From Oscillospiraceae bacterium (GTDB taxonomy: Bacteria > Bacillota > Clostridia > Oscillospirales > Oscillospiraceae): 37,041 nucleotides of DNA. The translations under genes were made by a program, and so were the position numbers. Shown in pieces: positions 27,239-35,550 of this stretch (its first letter is position 1; each line of letters opens with the position of its first letter). The notes under the pieces are model-generated. The model was not told the origin of the DNA. It did not search any database and saw only the letters and a program-made list of their open reading frames with translations. Location of the stretch: NCBI GenBank assembly GCA_017548065.1, contig JAFYNQ010000033.1:1-37041 (forward strand). Reading direction: 5' to 3'.

Positions 27239-30193
27239 ATGGAACAGAAATTTAAACTTTCGGGACCGATTCGTACTGCAGAATTTGTTGTACGTGAGGA
27301 CAATACCCTTGCGATTGCATTTAAACTTAAAAACGGCGGCAGCCGTAAGCTTGTATTCCATGATTTTATGAGAAAGTCCGGTAAGCGATTCTTCTTGTTC
27401 AATGGCAAAACAGAGCTGCTTCAGATTGACAACCAGGTGGTGCTTCGCACTGCGGCAGCGGCCGGCGATGATGGCGAGCCGATTCCCGGGCTGCTTGTTA
27501 ATTACAGGTTTAACTTTGATAAGAAGCTTGCAGCCTTTTACGTTTCTGTGAGCTATAACAGTGACGTCCGTTGTAGTGGTTACTCTGTAAAACTGATGGA
27601 TGTTTCCTGGGAGGACATGGTGGTTCACAGCTTTACCGGCTATGAATACGATGCCGAGGACAAGCCCTTCAGCCATACTTTTGCAATGCCTGCGGAAAAG
27701 AATCCCTTGGCACCTGATTATGAAACTTTGATGCGTATTCGTCCCCATGTTGCATGGGAAAGAATGAAGACCCGTCCGTTGACTTTTAAAAATGGCGTCG
27801 GTGTTCATGGTGATAACGGTTACTTTGCTGTTTGGGGCGGATCTCCCACATTCCATGTAGAGGCAGAGTATGTCAATGTCTTTACCAACATTGACCTTTA
27901 CGATTACGATCTTCGTTACTATTCCGGCAAAAACAGCCCTGGCGCATGGTTTGTCCTGGAAGAACCCGAGGACATGTTTGCCACCATTGGTGAACTGAAT
28001 AAGAGACTCCCTGTGCTTGCAGAGCATGTCATGGCTCCTTTTGTGGAGAAGACTGTAGCACTGGATGCCGGTGCGTTGAAAATGAAGCTTCGCCAGACCG
28101 GCAACGGTGTTTGGGTTGAGCCTTTTTATGCTGACAAGGAGAACGAGTGTCAGCCCTGGCCTTTGTTCCATATTGATCTTTGGGACACCCAGTATGAGCG
28201 TGCTACACTTACTGACAGCGGTAACGGCTGGGATCGTATTGAGATCCTGGAAAAGAAAAACTATGTACGTGTGACCATGAGTGACCCTGACAGCGGCAGA
28301 GTCACTGGTATTACTGTTGTTGCAGAGGCATATATTTCTCCGGCAGAAAATCGCATAAAGTGGAAGATGCGTATTGTCAACAGAAGTGATCGCTGGTCTG
28401 TAACAAAAATCACCTATCCCCAGTGCTTGCTTCAGGGCTTTAAGACTGCTTTCGGTCCTGTTGGTTCCGGTTCTCTGTTGAAGCAGTTTAACCAGCGTAG
28501 CTATACATTCCGTGGCAAGTATCCCACCGGCGTTAAGGTGAACATGGCTTTTTTGGCAATGTTTAATGATGTTGCTATGGAGAAGGCAGCAAACAGCTAC
28601 AACGGTATTTATATGGGCATCCATGATCCTGACGGAACACCTAAGTTTTTGTATCTGAGTGGTGCTCCCCAGTCTGATTGCACCCTGATGTCTGCTGACT
28701 GCGTGCCGCATTATCAGCGCCATGCAGGTAATTCCTTTACGCTGCCGGGTTTTATGGTTTGGCAGCGCTTCAGCGGTGACTGGTTTGATGCCACCGAGAT
28801 CTACCGCGATTTTGTATTTACGGAGTCTAAGTGGCTTTCCCCCGTTCGTGGACGCGCCGACAGCCCGGAATGGATGCGCAATACTCCTGTTTGGATCATG
28901 CACTTCATGCCCAATGAGAATCCGGATGCCAATCCGTTCCCCATTACACTGCGCGAAAAGTATGCAGATAAGAATCCTGAGGATTGGTACCGCACCGCAG
29001 TTCGCTTCCGTGAAGAGATCGGCGTTCCTGTCAGTTACCATCTGTATAACTGGCACTGGGTACCCTTTAACAATGATAATCCCCATTATTTTCCCACTCA
29101 TTCCGACCTGAAGGCAGGTATGGCAGAGCTGAAGAAGGCGGATATTCGTGTTGTGCCGTATATTGCCGGTTATTCCTGGGATATGTGTGATCGCAGAGGC
29201 GGCGATTATCGCTTTGAGCAGGAGGCGCTGCCTGCTACGGCAAAGAACATTGAAGGTAATCCTATCTATACCTCTTATGCAAGTACAGAGCCTACCGGTC
29301 AGGCGGTGCGCTTTGCCCGTATGTGTCCCACAACCACAACATGGAAGAACGAGGTTCGTCAGATCGTTAAGAAGCTTTACAGCGATTTTAAGATGGACGG
29401 TATCTACCTGGATGTTGTTTCCACTGCTTATGAAATGTGTTGCGATGAAAATCACCTGCACATTCCCGGTCACGGAGATTTCTGGTGGAAGGCTTACTGT
29501 GAACTGATCGCAGGCCTTCGTGCGGATGCGCCTGCTGATTTTGCAATGGTCAGTGAGTCTACCTCCGAGGTTTATTCCGGTATTTTGGACGGCTATCTGT
29601 CCTGGACTTGGGTGCAGATTGACGGTGTGCCTGCTCACTCTCGTGTGTACGGCGGCAGAACGTCAATCTTTGGTCGTGTTATTACTCAAAACAAGCGTGA
29701 TGATGTGGATTATTTCCGCTTTAATATTGCGCAGTCTCTTCTGTACGGCCAACAGTTGGGTTGGATCCATCCTGAAATCGTGGATGATCCCGTGCAGTTC
29801 CCGTTCCTGAAGAAGATGGCAAATATCCGTTGGGAAAACAGAGAGTTCTTTGCAGAAGCGGAGATGCTTCGTCCTCCTGTTGTGGAAGGCGACATGCCGC
29901 TGCTGGACTGTGAGGCGTTCCTCCGTGGTCAGATCTGGAATCATGAGAAGCTTGCTATGGCTGCAGCTTGGGAAGATGCAGCTGGTGAAAGAAAGCTGTT
30001 TGTGATCAATGCCGGCGGTAAGGCGGCAGAGGTTACACTGTCTGTTTACGAAAAGGAATATAACCTGCCCAAGAAGATTGAACAGTTCCAGCATCAGGAC
30101 GGCTTTGAGATCCTCGGCATGGAGACGGTTAAGGGCGTGCGGAAGATCCGTTGCCGGATCGCACCTGAGGGCGTCGGTATTCTTTCTTGGTAA
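27239..30193 (+). CDS. DUF6259-like glycoside hydrolase, cytoplasmic
   Basis: A 984-residue protein resembling DUF6259 glycoside-hydrolase-clan proteins. A beta-rich N-terminal half (about 1-440) precedes a (beta/alpha)8 barrel (about 540-830): PVSYHLYNWHWVPFN, IRVVPYIAGYSWD, DGIYLDVVS with D720/D725 and MVSESTSEVY with E773. D725 and E773 sit at strand ends as nucleophile and acid/base would, but their roles are inferred. A small beta domain closes the protein (about 890-984). No signal peptide is present. TAAGGAG precedes the ATG, 12 bases after the kinase stop. Together with the divergent GH89-like enzyme it suggests intracellular hydrolysis of an alpha-glycoside; the exact sugar is not readable. 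Confidence 0.75.
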   Translation: MEQKFKLSGPIRTAEFVVREDNTLAIAFKLKNGGSRKLVFHDFMRKSGKRFFLFNGKTELLQIDNQVVLRTAAAAGDDGEPIPGLLVNYRFNFDKKLAAFYVSVSYNSDVRCSGYSVKLMDVSWEDMVVHSFTGYEYDAEDKPFSHTFAMPAEKNPLAPDYETLMRIRPHVAWERMKTRPLTFKNGVGVHGDNGYFAVWGGSPTFHVEAEYVNVFTNIDLYDYDLRYYSGKNSPGAWFVLEEPEDMFATIGELNKRLPVLAEHVMAPFVEKTVALDAGALKMKLRQTGNGVWVEPFYADKENECQPWPLFHIDLWDTQYERATLTDSGNGWDRIEILEKKNYVRVTMSDPDSGRVTGITVVAEAYISPAENRIKWKMRIVNRSDRWSVTKITYPQCLLQGFKTAFGPVGSGSLLKQFNQRSYTFRGKYPTGVKVNMAFLAMFNDVAMEKAANSYNGIYMGIHDPDGTPKFLYLSGAPQSDCTLMSADCVPHYQRHAGNSFTLPGFMVWQRFSGDWFDATEIYRDFVFTESKWLSPVRGRADSPEWMRNTPVWIMHFMPNENPDANPFPITLREKYADKNPEDWYRTAVRFREEIGVPVSYHLYNWHWVPFNNDNPHYFPTHSDLKAGMAELKKADIRVVPYIAGYSWDMCDRRGGDYRFEQEALPATAKNIEGNPIYTSYASTEPTGQAVRFARMCPTTTTWKNEVRQIVKKLYSDFKMDGIYLDVVSTAYEMCCDENHLHIPGHGDFWWKAYCELIAGLRADAPADFAMVSESTSEVYSGILDGYLSWTWVQIDGVPAHSRVYGGRTSIFGRVITQNKRDDVDYFRFNIAQSLLYGQQLGWIHPEIVDDPVQFPFLKKMANIRWENREFFAEAEMLRPPVVEGDMPLLDCEAFLRGQIWNHEKLAMAAAWEDAAGERKLFVINAGGKAAEVTLSVYEKEYNLPKKIEQFQHQDGFEILGMETVKGVRKIRCRIAPEGVGILSW

Positions 30194-30212
30194 AGAATTG
30201 GAGTGATTTTAT

Positions 30213-31910
30213 ATGGACCTGAATGCTTTGCGAGAGCTGGCAAAGGCAGAGGCAAGAGAGTTTCTTGAGAAAGATAAGGAATACAGAATGGGGTATATTG
30301 AGGCTGAAAAGCCTCATCCCCTGACTCGCAGATTGTCTCAAACTTATGCTGCCTCTATGGAAGACGGCATTCGTCTTCTGTTCAGTGTGGATAATGAAAT
30401 GTCCGGCCGTGCTGCGGAAACACTGGCAGGGGAGACCTTTGCTGTGTTTGCAGACCGTATTCGTAAGACCATTACTTCCGGTGGCAGGGTTATTTTCTCC
30501 GGCTGCGGTTCATCCGGCAGACTTTCTATGCGAATTGAGCAATCCTGGCGAAATGCTATTGCAAAACTGTCCGAAAAATACCCCCAGGCAAAGGATGCAC
30601 TGGAGGAAAAACTGGAATCTGTCGGGAATATTATGACCGGTGGCGATTATGCGGTTATCCGTGCTGCGGAGTCTTTTGAGGATTCTACAAAGCTGGGTGA
30701 AGAGCAAGCCAGAGAATTGGGACTGGGCGAGATGGATCTGCTGGTTGGTGTAACAGCCACCGGTGAGACAACATCTATTTTGGGCACAGCAATGCAGGCG
30801 TTGCGTGACGGCGCTTCTGTGTATATGCTTATCTGTGCCGACCATAAGCCGCTGATTGACAAAATGGCCCGTGCAAGAATTGTCTATACGGACCCGAAAT
30901 GCAGTGTGATGTTCCTGCCTTGCGGTCCTATGGCACTGACCGGTTCCACAAGAATGCAGTCTTCCACATTTGAGCAGCTGGCAGGTTGCGTGGCTTTGGA
31001 GGGTGCTTTGTATGATATCCTTCAGAGTTGTGGTGTTGAGGAAGAATTCCGTGGCTACGGATGGTATGGCGCCCAGTTTGCGACTATGACTCAACAGCTT
31101 ATGGAAGAACGGGCAGTATCGGTTTTGGCAGAAGCTTCCTACAGAGAACAAGCGGTGTACGAAAATAATGGCCTCATCACACTGTTTGCTGATGAGTTTT
31201 TGCTGGACGTGCTGACGGATACCACCGAACGTTCACCCACGTTTATGACGCCTCCTTTCTGCTCTGCGGATATGACACAAAATGAGCCCTCCTGGGCGTT
31301 TGTCAAGAATCCTACCTGCGAAACAGAGGAGGCATGGGTAAACTGCTTCCTTCGTGAGCCGAACTGCATTGAGTGGACTAGAGAAAAGTATACACAGCTT
31401 GGCCTTACGGATAAGCAGATTGAGAAAATCCCGGACATCAGCCTAAAAGCGTTGAAGCGGTTTATGATCGGCAACGAACCGATGATGCAAAGAGAGAATG
31501 CGCCTGATTCCCATGCTTTGTGGGTGGATGCAAAGGCTGCGCCCGATTGCTTCCGTGAGACAGCGAGCAGATATGCAACCAGCGGCAGCCTCACTATTGA
31601 GGATGCTGGGGTTGCTTTGCCGGAGACCGGTATGGATATGTTTGAGCATTTGTGCATTAAACTGATGCTGAATACGCTTTCCACCGGTGTTATGGCACGC
31701 ATGGGTCGTGTAGATGGCAACTGGATGACAAGCCTTGCCATGTCCAATAAGAAGCTGATTGACCGTAGTGCGCGTATTGTTTCGGATGTTTGCGGTGTGC
31801 CTTATGAGGTTGCACTGGAGGAGGTCTACTATTCCCGAGCTTTGGCAGAAGCCCAGGGTATCTCCCGGAGCGCTGCTCAGGAAGCGATTCGCAGACTTGG
31901 CGTTAAATAA
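30213..31910 (+). CDS. Two-SIS-domain GCKR/MurQ-like sugar-phosphate-binding protein
   Basis: At 565 residues this is about twice the length of MurQ and closer to eukaryotic glucokinase regulatory protein (GCKR), with two SIS-type lobes. The first has FSGCGSSGRLS (95-105), VTATGETTS (180-188) and ALTGSTRMQSST (241-252). The second has ITLFADEFLLDVLTDTTERSPTF (about 322-344), and the C-terminus has MLNTLSTGVMARMGRVDGNWM (485-505). MurQ carries closely similar TGSTRM and LNMLST-like motifs. The DASE glutamate after MurQ's first SIS loop is replaced (SGRLSMRIEQ), while an ESFED segment near 154 may match the second. It may be an etherase, isomerase or regulator. The start is 19 bases after the glycosidase stop. 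Confidence 0.75.
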   Translation: MDLNALRELAKAEAREFLEKDKEYRMGYIEAEKPHPLTRRLSQTYAASMEDGIRLLFSVDNEMSGRAAETLAGETFAVFADRIRKTITSGGRVIFSGCGSSGRLSMRIEQSWRNAIAKLSEKYPQAKDALEEKLESVGNIMTGGDYAVIRAAESFEDSTKLGEEQARELGLGEMDLLVGVTATGETTSILGTAMQALRDGASVYMLICADHKPLIDKMARARIVYTDPKCSVMFLPCGPMALTGSTRMQSSTFEQLAGCVALEGALYDILQSCGVEEEFRGYGWYGAQFATMTQQLMEERAVSVLAEASYREQAVYENNGLITLFADEFLLDVLTDTTERSPTFMTPPFCSADMTQNEPSWAFVKNPTCETEEAWVNCFLREPNCIEWTREKYTQLGLTDKQIEKIPDISLKALKRFMIGNEPMMQRENAPDSHALWVDAKAAPDCFRETASRYATSGSLTIEDAGVALPETGMDMFEHLCIKLMLNTLSTGVMARMGRVDGNWMTSLAMSNKKLIDRSARIVSDVCGVPYEVALEEVYYSRALAEAQGISRSAAQEAIRRLGVK

Positions 31911-31924
31911 AAGGAGAATAGTCT

Positions 31925-32722
31925 ATGGAAAAAATTATAAACGGCATCCGTTGCAAGACGGCAGCTAATGAATATTCCGTCTATTTTGACATGGCACTGA
32001 CTATGCTGGAGGAGATTATTGCCCACAATGAGAAGGGTGAAAAAACAGTAATGATCGTACCTGTTGGCCCTACAGATCAGTATCCTATTTTGGCAGATAT
32101 GGTCAATCGCCTGAATGTCAGCCTGAAGAATGTTCATTTCTTCAATATGGATGAATACATGGTAAGTCCCACCGAGACAGTGGGAAAAGACGATCCCTTG
32201 AGCTTCTATGGAAGAATGAAGCGTGAGTTCTATGACCGTGTTCGTCCGGATCTGGTGATGCCGGAAAGTCAGAGACATTTTCCGGAAGCCGGCAAAGAGG
32301 CAGCCTATGACGCCCTTATTGAGGAATTGGGCGGCGTTGACTGTTGCTTTGGTGGATTGGGCATTAATGGTCATGTAGCCTTTAACGAGCCTCCTGAGGA
32401 TGATACACCTATGACGGCGGATGCGTTCGCTGCTCTTGGCACCCGTGTGCTTCCTATTTCTCGGGAGACAAAGACCATCAATGCCTTCGGCTACAATAAG
32501 GGTGATCTCCAGGGTATGCCCCAGTGGTGTGTTACCATTGGCATGAAGCAGATACTGTCTTCTAAAAAGGTATATATTGCCCTTAACAGAGTATGGCAGA
32601 ATGGACCTTTTAAGCATGCGCTTCTTGGTGAGCAAACGGCCAATATTCCTGCATCGTTGTTGCAGCGTTGTGAGGATGTTACTTATTGCGGCATTCCTGA
32701 AGTGATGAACGGTATCGTATAA
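31925..32722 (+). CDS. NagB-like glucosamine/galactosamine-6-phosphate deaminase family protein
   Basis: A 265-residue member of the NagB/RpiA/DeoR fold. FFNMDEY (D76, E77) corresponds to the catalytic Asp72 region of E. coli NagB. GGLGINGHVAFNEP carries H150 and E155, matching His143 and Glu148; N148 replaces Asp141, as in Bacillus-type enzymes. PASLLQ near the end is also typical. The reaction would convert an amino-sugar 6-phosphate to a ketose 6-phosphate plus ammonia, feeding the kinase and aldolase of the same operon. No NagA deacetylase is encoded here. AAAGGAG precedes the ATG, 14 bases after the SIS gene stop. Last gene of the operon. Confidence 0.85.
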   Translation: MEKIINGIRCKTAANEYSVYFDMALTMLEEIIAHNEKGEKTVMIVPVGPTDQYPILADMVNRLNVSLKNVHFFNMDEYMVSPTETVGKDDPLSFYGRMKREFYDRVRPDLVMPESQRHFPEAGKEAAYDALIEELGGVDCCFGGLGINGHVAFNEPPEDDTPMTADAFAALGTRVLPISRETKTINAFGYNKGDLQGMPQWCVTIGMKQILSSKKVYIALNRVWQNGPFKHALLGEQTANIPASLLQRCEDVTYCGIPEVMNGIV

Positions 32723-32729
32723 AAATATA

Positions 32730-32757
32730 TGAGCAGGGTGCGTATACACCCTGCTCA
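32730..32757 (+). terminator. Terminator of the aldolase-to-NagB operon
   Basis: A perfect 11-bp stem (32730-32740 with 32747-32757, TGAGCAGGGTG) and 6-base loop, followed by ATTTTTGTAT. It also precedes the convergent stop of the deacetylase-like gene and has A-rich flank, so it can serve both directions. Confidence 0.9.
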
Positions 32758-32768
32758 ATTTTTGTATA

Positions 32769-34178
32769 TTAACCCGGAACAGTACCACGGTCGGGATCCA
32801 AAATGGCTGTAGCATCAAATAATCCGGAGTACCATTCGGGATGGTATGCCATTGAAGAGCCGGTAACCAGAATTCTTCCCATTCGGATATATCCTTCGTC
32901 GGCATAGAACCATGACTGATCAGCATCACAGAAGCCCAGGTAACGTGTGTAACCTGCATCCATCAGCACCTGGGAGCGGTCGTCGGTATAGGGAAGACCG
33001 GGGTTTTCCAGGTCGCTGTTTCTGGAGAATACAAATATATCTGTTTCGCCAAGAATCGGTGTGACCTCAGAGGACCATTTCTGCATTTCTTCGCTGATCT
33101 GCTGGGCGTTAAATGTACCGTAAGGCTCGTTTTCATAGGTGTAGCAAGCGAAATCGTAGCCCAACTGTTGCAGCTTGGAGACAATACGCTGTGCGTTGTC
33201 AACTTCCTGCTGATAGTGTGCTTGACCGATCTTTTCTGCGGCTTCGGGACTTGTGCGGTAACCGAATATGCCATCATATCCCGTAACAGCGAGCAGCGCT
33301 CTTGCACCCTTATAGGAGAAATCGGGGTGGGTGGTGATAAAGGATTCCAAAATGGGAACGAGATCATAATAGCCGGTCACTGTAGCACCGGTTTGATCCA
33401 CCATTTCACAGCTGATCATGCCGTTTTCGTTGATAACAAGCTTGGTTGCAAAGCCAGCACCGTTGCTGTCCGGCATCCAGTCGCCATCACCGTCAATCAT
33501 ATAGCGGTAATAATTTACGTTGGTTTGGGTGATGGTAAGCGGTTTCTTTCCTGCGGGAAGGTACAGCTCTTTTGCACCGTTTCCGTCTGTAATATCATCA
33601 ATGTCCACAAGAATGAAATCGTTGTCGTAGAGCTGTTGGAGAATTTTCTGGAACTCATCAACAGTTACAAAGTTCTTGTTATAAGAGGTTCCGTAGGTGG
33701 TATTGTTGTAGCAACGTGTGGGCTCTGCCATGAGCATCTGGAAGGAAAGATTCACAATTGCGGCCGGATCGTCCCATAAGACAAGCTCGTCCAGTGCCAG
33801 AAGATAAGAATCGTAGCAATCCTGCATTTCAGGGTAATTTGCCATTTCTCCAGAAAACGATTCAATACAAGCGATTGCGCGCTGATAATCAAATTGAGAG
33901 GCATACATCGTTGCTTCCTGAAGGATTGCTTCTGCTTCCGAATCCATTTCGTTTTGTGCCTGCTCCAAAGCAATGGCTTCCTGCTGCTTCAATTCATTCT
34001 TTACTTGTGATTTTTGAATGCCACGGACGATGGAGCCAATCAAGAAAATCACGATCAGGATCACAGTTACGCAGCCGATAATAGCCGGTAAATAATTCTC
34101 TTTAAAGATCTGTACACGTGTTTTGGGACGTCTGCGCTCTCTTGCGAGGCGTTTGTCTGTCGCATTATAATCGCCCAT
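32769..34178 (-). CDS. Membrane-anchored polysaccharide-deacetylase-like protein, probably non-catalytic
   Basis: A 469-residue type II membrane protein: basic N-terminus, one transmembrane span (about 30-52), a Gln/Glu-rich coiled-coil-like linker (55-95), then an extracellular domain resembling clostridial NodB-type deacetylases (about 145-455). Family-like stretches are FVTVDEFQKILQQLYDNDFILVDIDDI, KKPLTITQTNVNYYRYM and LLAVTGYDGIFGYRT. At the first NodB motif, where active relatives read F/Q-D-D-V-N-Y-Y, this protein has Q218-T219-N220, so the catalytic Asp pair is missing. It may bind rather than deacetylate wall glycan. AAAGGCGG precedes the ATG. Family assignment is by pattern. Confidence 0.72.
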   Translation of the reverse strand: MGDYNATDKRLARERRRPKTRVQIFKENYLPAIIGCVTVILIVIFLIGSIVRGIQKSQVKNELKQQEAIALEQAQNEMDSEAEAILQEATMYASQFDYQRAIACIESFSGEMANYPEMQDCYDSYLLALDELVLWDDPAAIVNLSFQMLMAEPTRCYNNTTYGTSYNKNFVTVDEFQKILQQLYDNDFILVDIDDITDGNGAKELYLPAGKKPLTITQTNVNYYRYMIDGDGDWMPDSNGAGFATKLVINENGMISCEMVDQTGATVTGYYDLVPILESFITTHPDFSYKGARALLAVTGYDGIFGYRTSPEAAEKIGQAHYQQEVDNAQRIVSKLQQLGYDFACYTYENEPYGTFNAQQISEEMQKWSSEVTPILGETDIFVFSRNSDLENPGLPYTDDRSQVLMDAGYTRYLGFCDADQSWFYADEGYIRMGRILVTGSSMAYHPEWYSGLFDATAILDPDRGTVPG

Positions 34179-34208
34179 ATTCGTACCGCCTTTCGTGTTG
34201 ATATAATA

Positions 34209-34237
34209 ATTATATCTGCGTTTTGTGTAAAAAGCAA
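34209..34237 (-). promoter_or_regulatory. Promoter for the deacetylase-like gene
   Basis: On the minus strand TTGCTT (34237-34232), a 17-base spacer, TATAAT (34214-34209), 30 bases before the start. It is back to back with the luxS promoter. Confidence 0.72.
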
Positions 34238-34255
34238 GGGAAATGATAGTTATGC

Positions 34256-34284
34256 TTGAAATATGAAGTGTTATAGAGTATGAT
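34256..34284 (+). promoter_or_regulatory. Promoter for luxS-mtnN
   Basis: TTGAAA (34256-34261), a 17-base spacer, TATGAT (34279-34284), 32 bases before the luxS ATG. No SAM or SAH riboswitch-like structure is evident in the short leader. Confidence 0.72.
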
Positions 34285-34316
34285 TATTTCAGTTATATTG
34301 TTAGGAGATTTCTGTT

Positions 34317-34793
34317 ATGGAAAAAATTGCAAGCTTTCAGGTAGATCATATTAAGCTTCAGCCCGGTGTGTATGTTTCAAGAAAAGATAAGGTGGGGGAG
34401 AGTGTTGTAACCACTTTTGATTTACGTGTTACCTCGCCCAATGAGGAGCCGGTTATGAATACTGCGGAGATCCACACCATTGAGCATTTGGCAGCAACCT
34501 ATTTGAGAAATGACCCCATATGGCAGGATAAGGTTATCTATTTTGGTCCTATGGGCTGCCGTACCGGTTTCTATTTGATTTTGGCGGGTGACTTGGAACC
34601 TAAGGATATTCTTCAACTTCTTCGTGCGTGCTTCGGCTTTGTTGCGGATTTCTGCGATGAGGTACCCGGTGCCAGTGCAAAGGATTGCGGGAATTACCTG
34701 GATATGAACTTGCCCATGGCAAATTATTGGGGAAAGCGTTATGCAGCGCTTTTGGAGAATTTGGATGACTCCCGGATGCACTATCCGGAATAA
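34317..34793 (+). CDS. luxS: S-ribosylhomocysteine lyase (LuxS)
   Basis: Cleaves S-ribosylhomocysteine to homocysteine and DPD, the precursor of autoinducer AI-2. The 158-residue protein has the metal site HTIEH (H53, E56, H57), C124 in AKDCGNY as third ligand, and the catalytic cysteine C81 in GPMGCRTGFY. All key residues are present and the length is normal. TAGGAG precedes the ATG. It is followed 12 bases later by mtnN, whose product makes its substrate, so the operon completes the two-step detoxification of S-adenosylhomocysteine. Confidence 0.97.
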   Translation: MEKIASFQVDHIKLQPGVYVSRKDKVGESVVTTFDLRVTSPNEEPVMNTAEIHTIEHLAATYLRNDPIWQDKVIYFGPMGCRTGFYLILAGDLEPKDILQLLRACFGFVADFCDEVPGASAKDCGNYLDMNLPMANYWGKRYAALLENLDDSRMHYPE

Positions 34794-34805
34794 GGGGGAT
34801 TTGTT

Positions 34806-35507
34806 ATGAATAAGTTGGGCATTATCGGTGCTATGACCGTTGAGGTGGATATTATTAAAGAGAATCTTACGGATATGCACTGCACAGAGCGTGCAGAAAT
34901 TACGTTCTGTGAAGGAAAACTGAAGGGGCTTCCTGTCGTGGTTGCCCAGTGCGGCGTTGGTAAAGTAAATGCCGCTATGTGCGTGCAGATCATGTGCGAC
35001 TGCTTTAATGTGACCCACATTGTGAACACCGGTGTCGCAGGTTCACTTTGCAATGAGCTTGACATTGGAGACTTTGTGGTAAGTCAAAATGCTATTTATC
35101 ATGATTTTACCTGCCAGGCAATTAACCCTGCCTATATCGTGGGTCAGGTGCCCGGACTGTCTGTGCGTTTCTTTGAAGCGGACGAAGCTCTTCGGAGTGC
35201 TGCTTTTGCGGCTGCAGAGAAAATCTATCCCGGTCATACAAGAATCGGCACAGTTGCAAGCGGAGATCAGTTTGTAAGTGATAAAGCGGTGAAAAATCAG
35301 ATCGTTGAAAATACCGGCGCTTTGTGTACGGAAATGGAAGGCGCATCCATTGCGCATACTGCATGGCGAAATGGTGTTCCGTTTGTGATCATCAGAGCAA
35401 TTTCTGATAAAGCCGACGATTCTGCGCAGATGGATTATCCCACATTTGAGGCAATGGCAGCCAAGCGCTGCGCCGCTGTTACACAGCTTCTGGCGGAAAC
35501 ATTATAA
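34806..35507 (+). CDS. mtnN: 5'-methylthioadenosine/S-adenosylhomocysteine nucleosidase
   Basis: Hydrolyses SAH to adenine and S-ribosylhomocysteine (LuxS substrate) and methylthioadenosine to methylthioribose. The 233 residues show GIIGAMTVEVDII with E13, the NTGVAGSL phosphorylase-family loop (about 74-81), and the catalytic end EMEGASIAH (E178) with RAISDKAD (D201). The 23-residue spacing between E178 and D201 matches that of E174 and D197 in the E. coli enzyme. Second gene of the luxS operon, ended by the hairpin at 35514-35547. Confidence 0.97.
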   Translation: MNKLGIIGAMTVEVDIIKENLTDMHCTERAEITFCEGKLKGLPVVVAQCGVGKVNAAMCVQIMCDCFNVTHIVNTGVAGSLCNELDIGDFVVSQNAIYHDFTCQAINPAYIVGQVPGLSVRFFEADEALRSAAFAAAEKIYPGHTRIGTVASGDQFVSDKAVKNQIVENTGALCTEMEGASIAHTAWRNGVPFVIIRAISDKADDSAQMDYPTFEAMAAKRCAAVTQLLAETL

Positions 35508-35513
35508 AATTTA

Positions 35514-35547
35514 ATCGGGTATGCTGCATAAGCGCAGCGTACCCGAT
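35514..35547. terminator. Bidirectional terminator after mtnN
   Basis: A 14-bp stem with one G-T pair (35514-35527 with 35534-35547, ATCGGGTATGCTGC) and a 6-base loop, followed by ATTTTATT. It lies between convergent stops. Confidence 0.87.
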
Positions 35548-35550
35548 ATT

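Noticed and set aside
27200-29638. Long open frame on the minus strand opposite the DUF6259-like glycosidase (about 812 codons).
   Set aside because: It is fully antisense to a gene with clear domain motifs and a good ribosome site; its translation is Cys/His/Ile-rich and resembles no protein. It is a by-product of codon bias.
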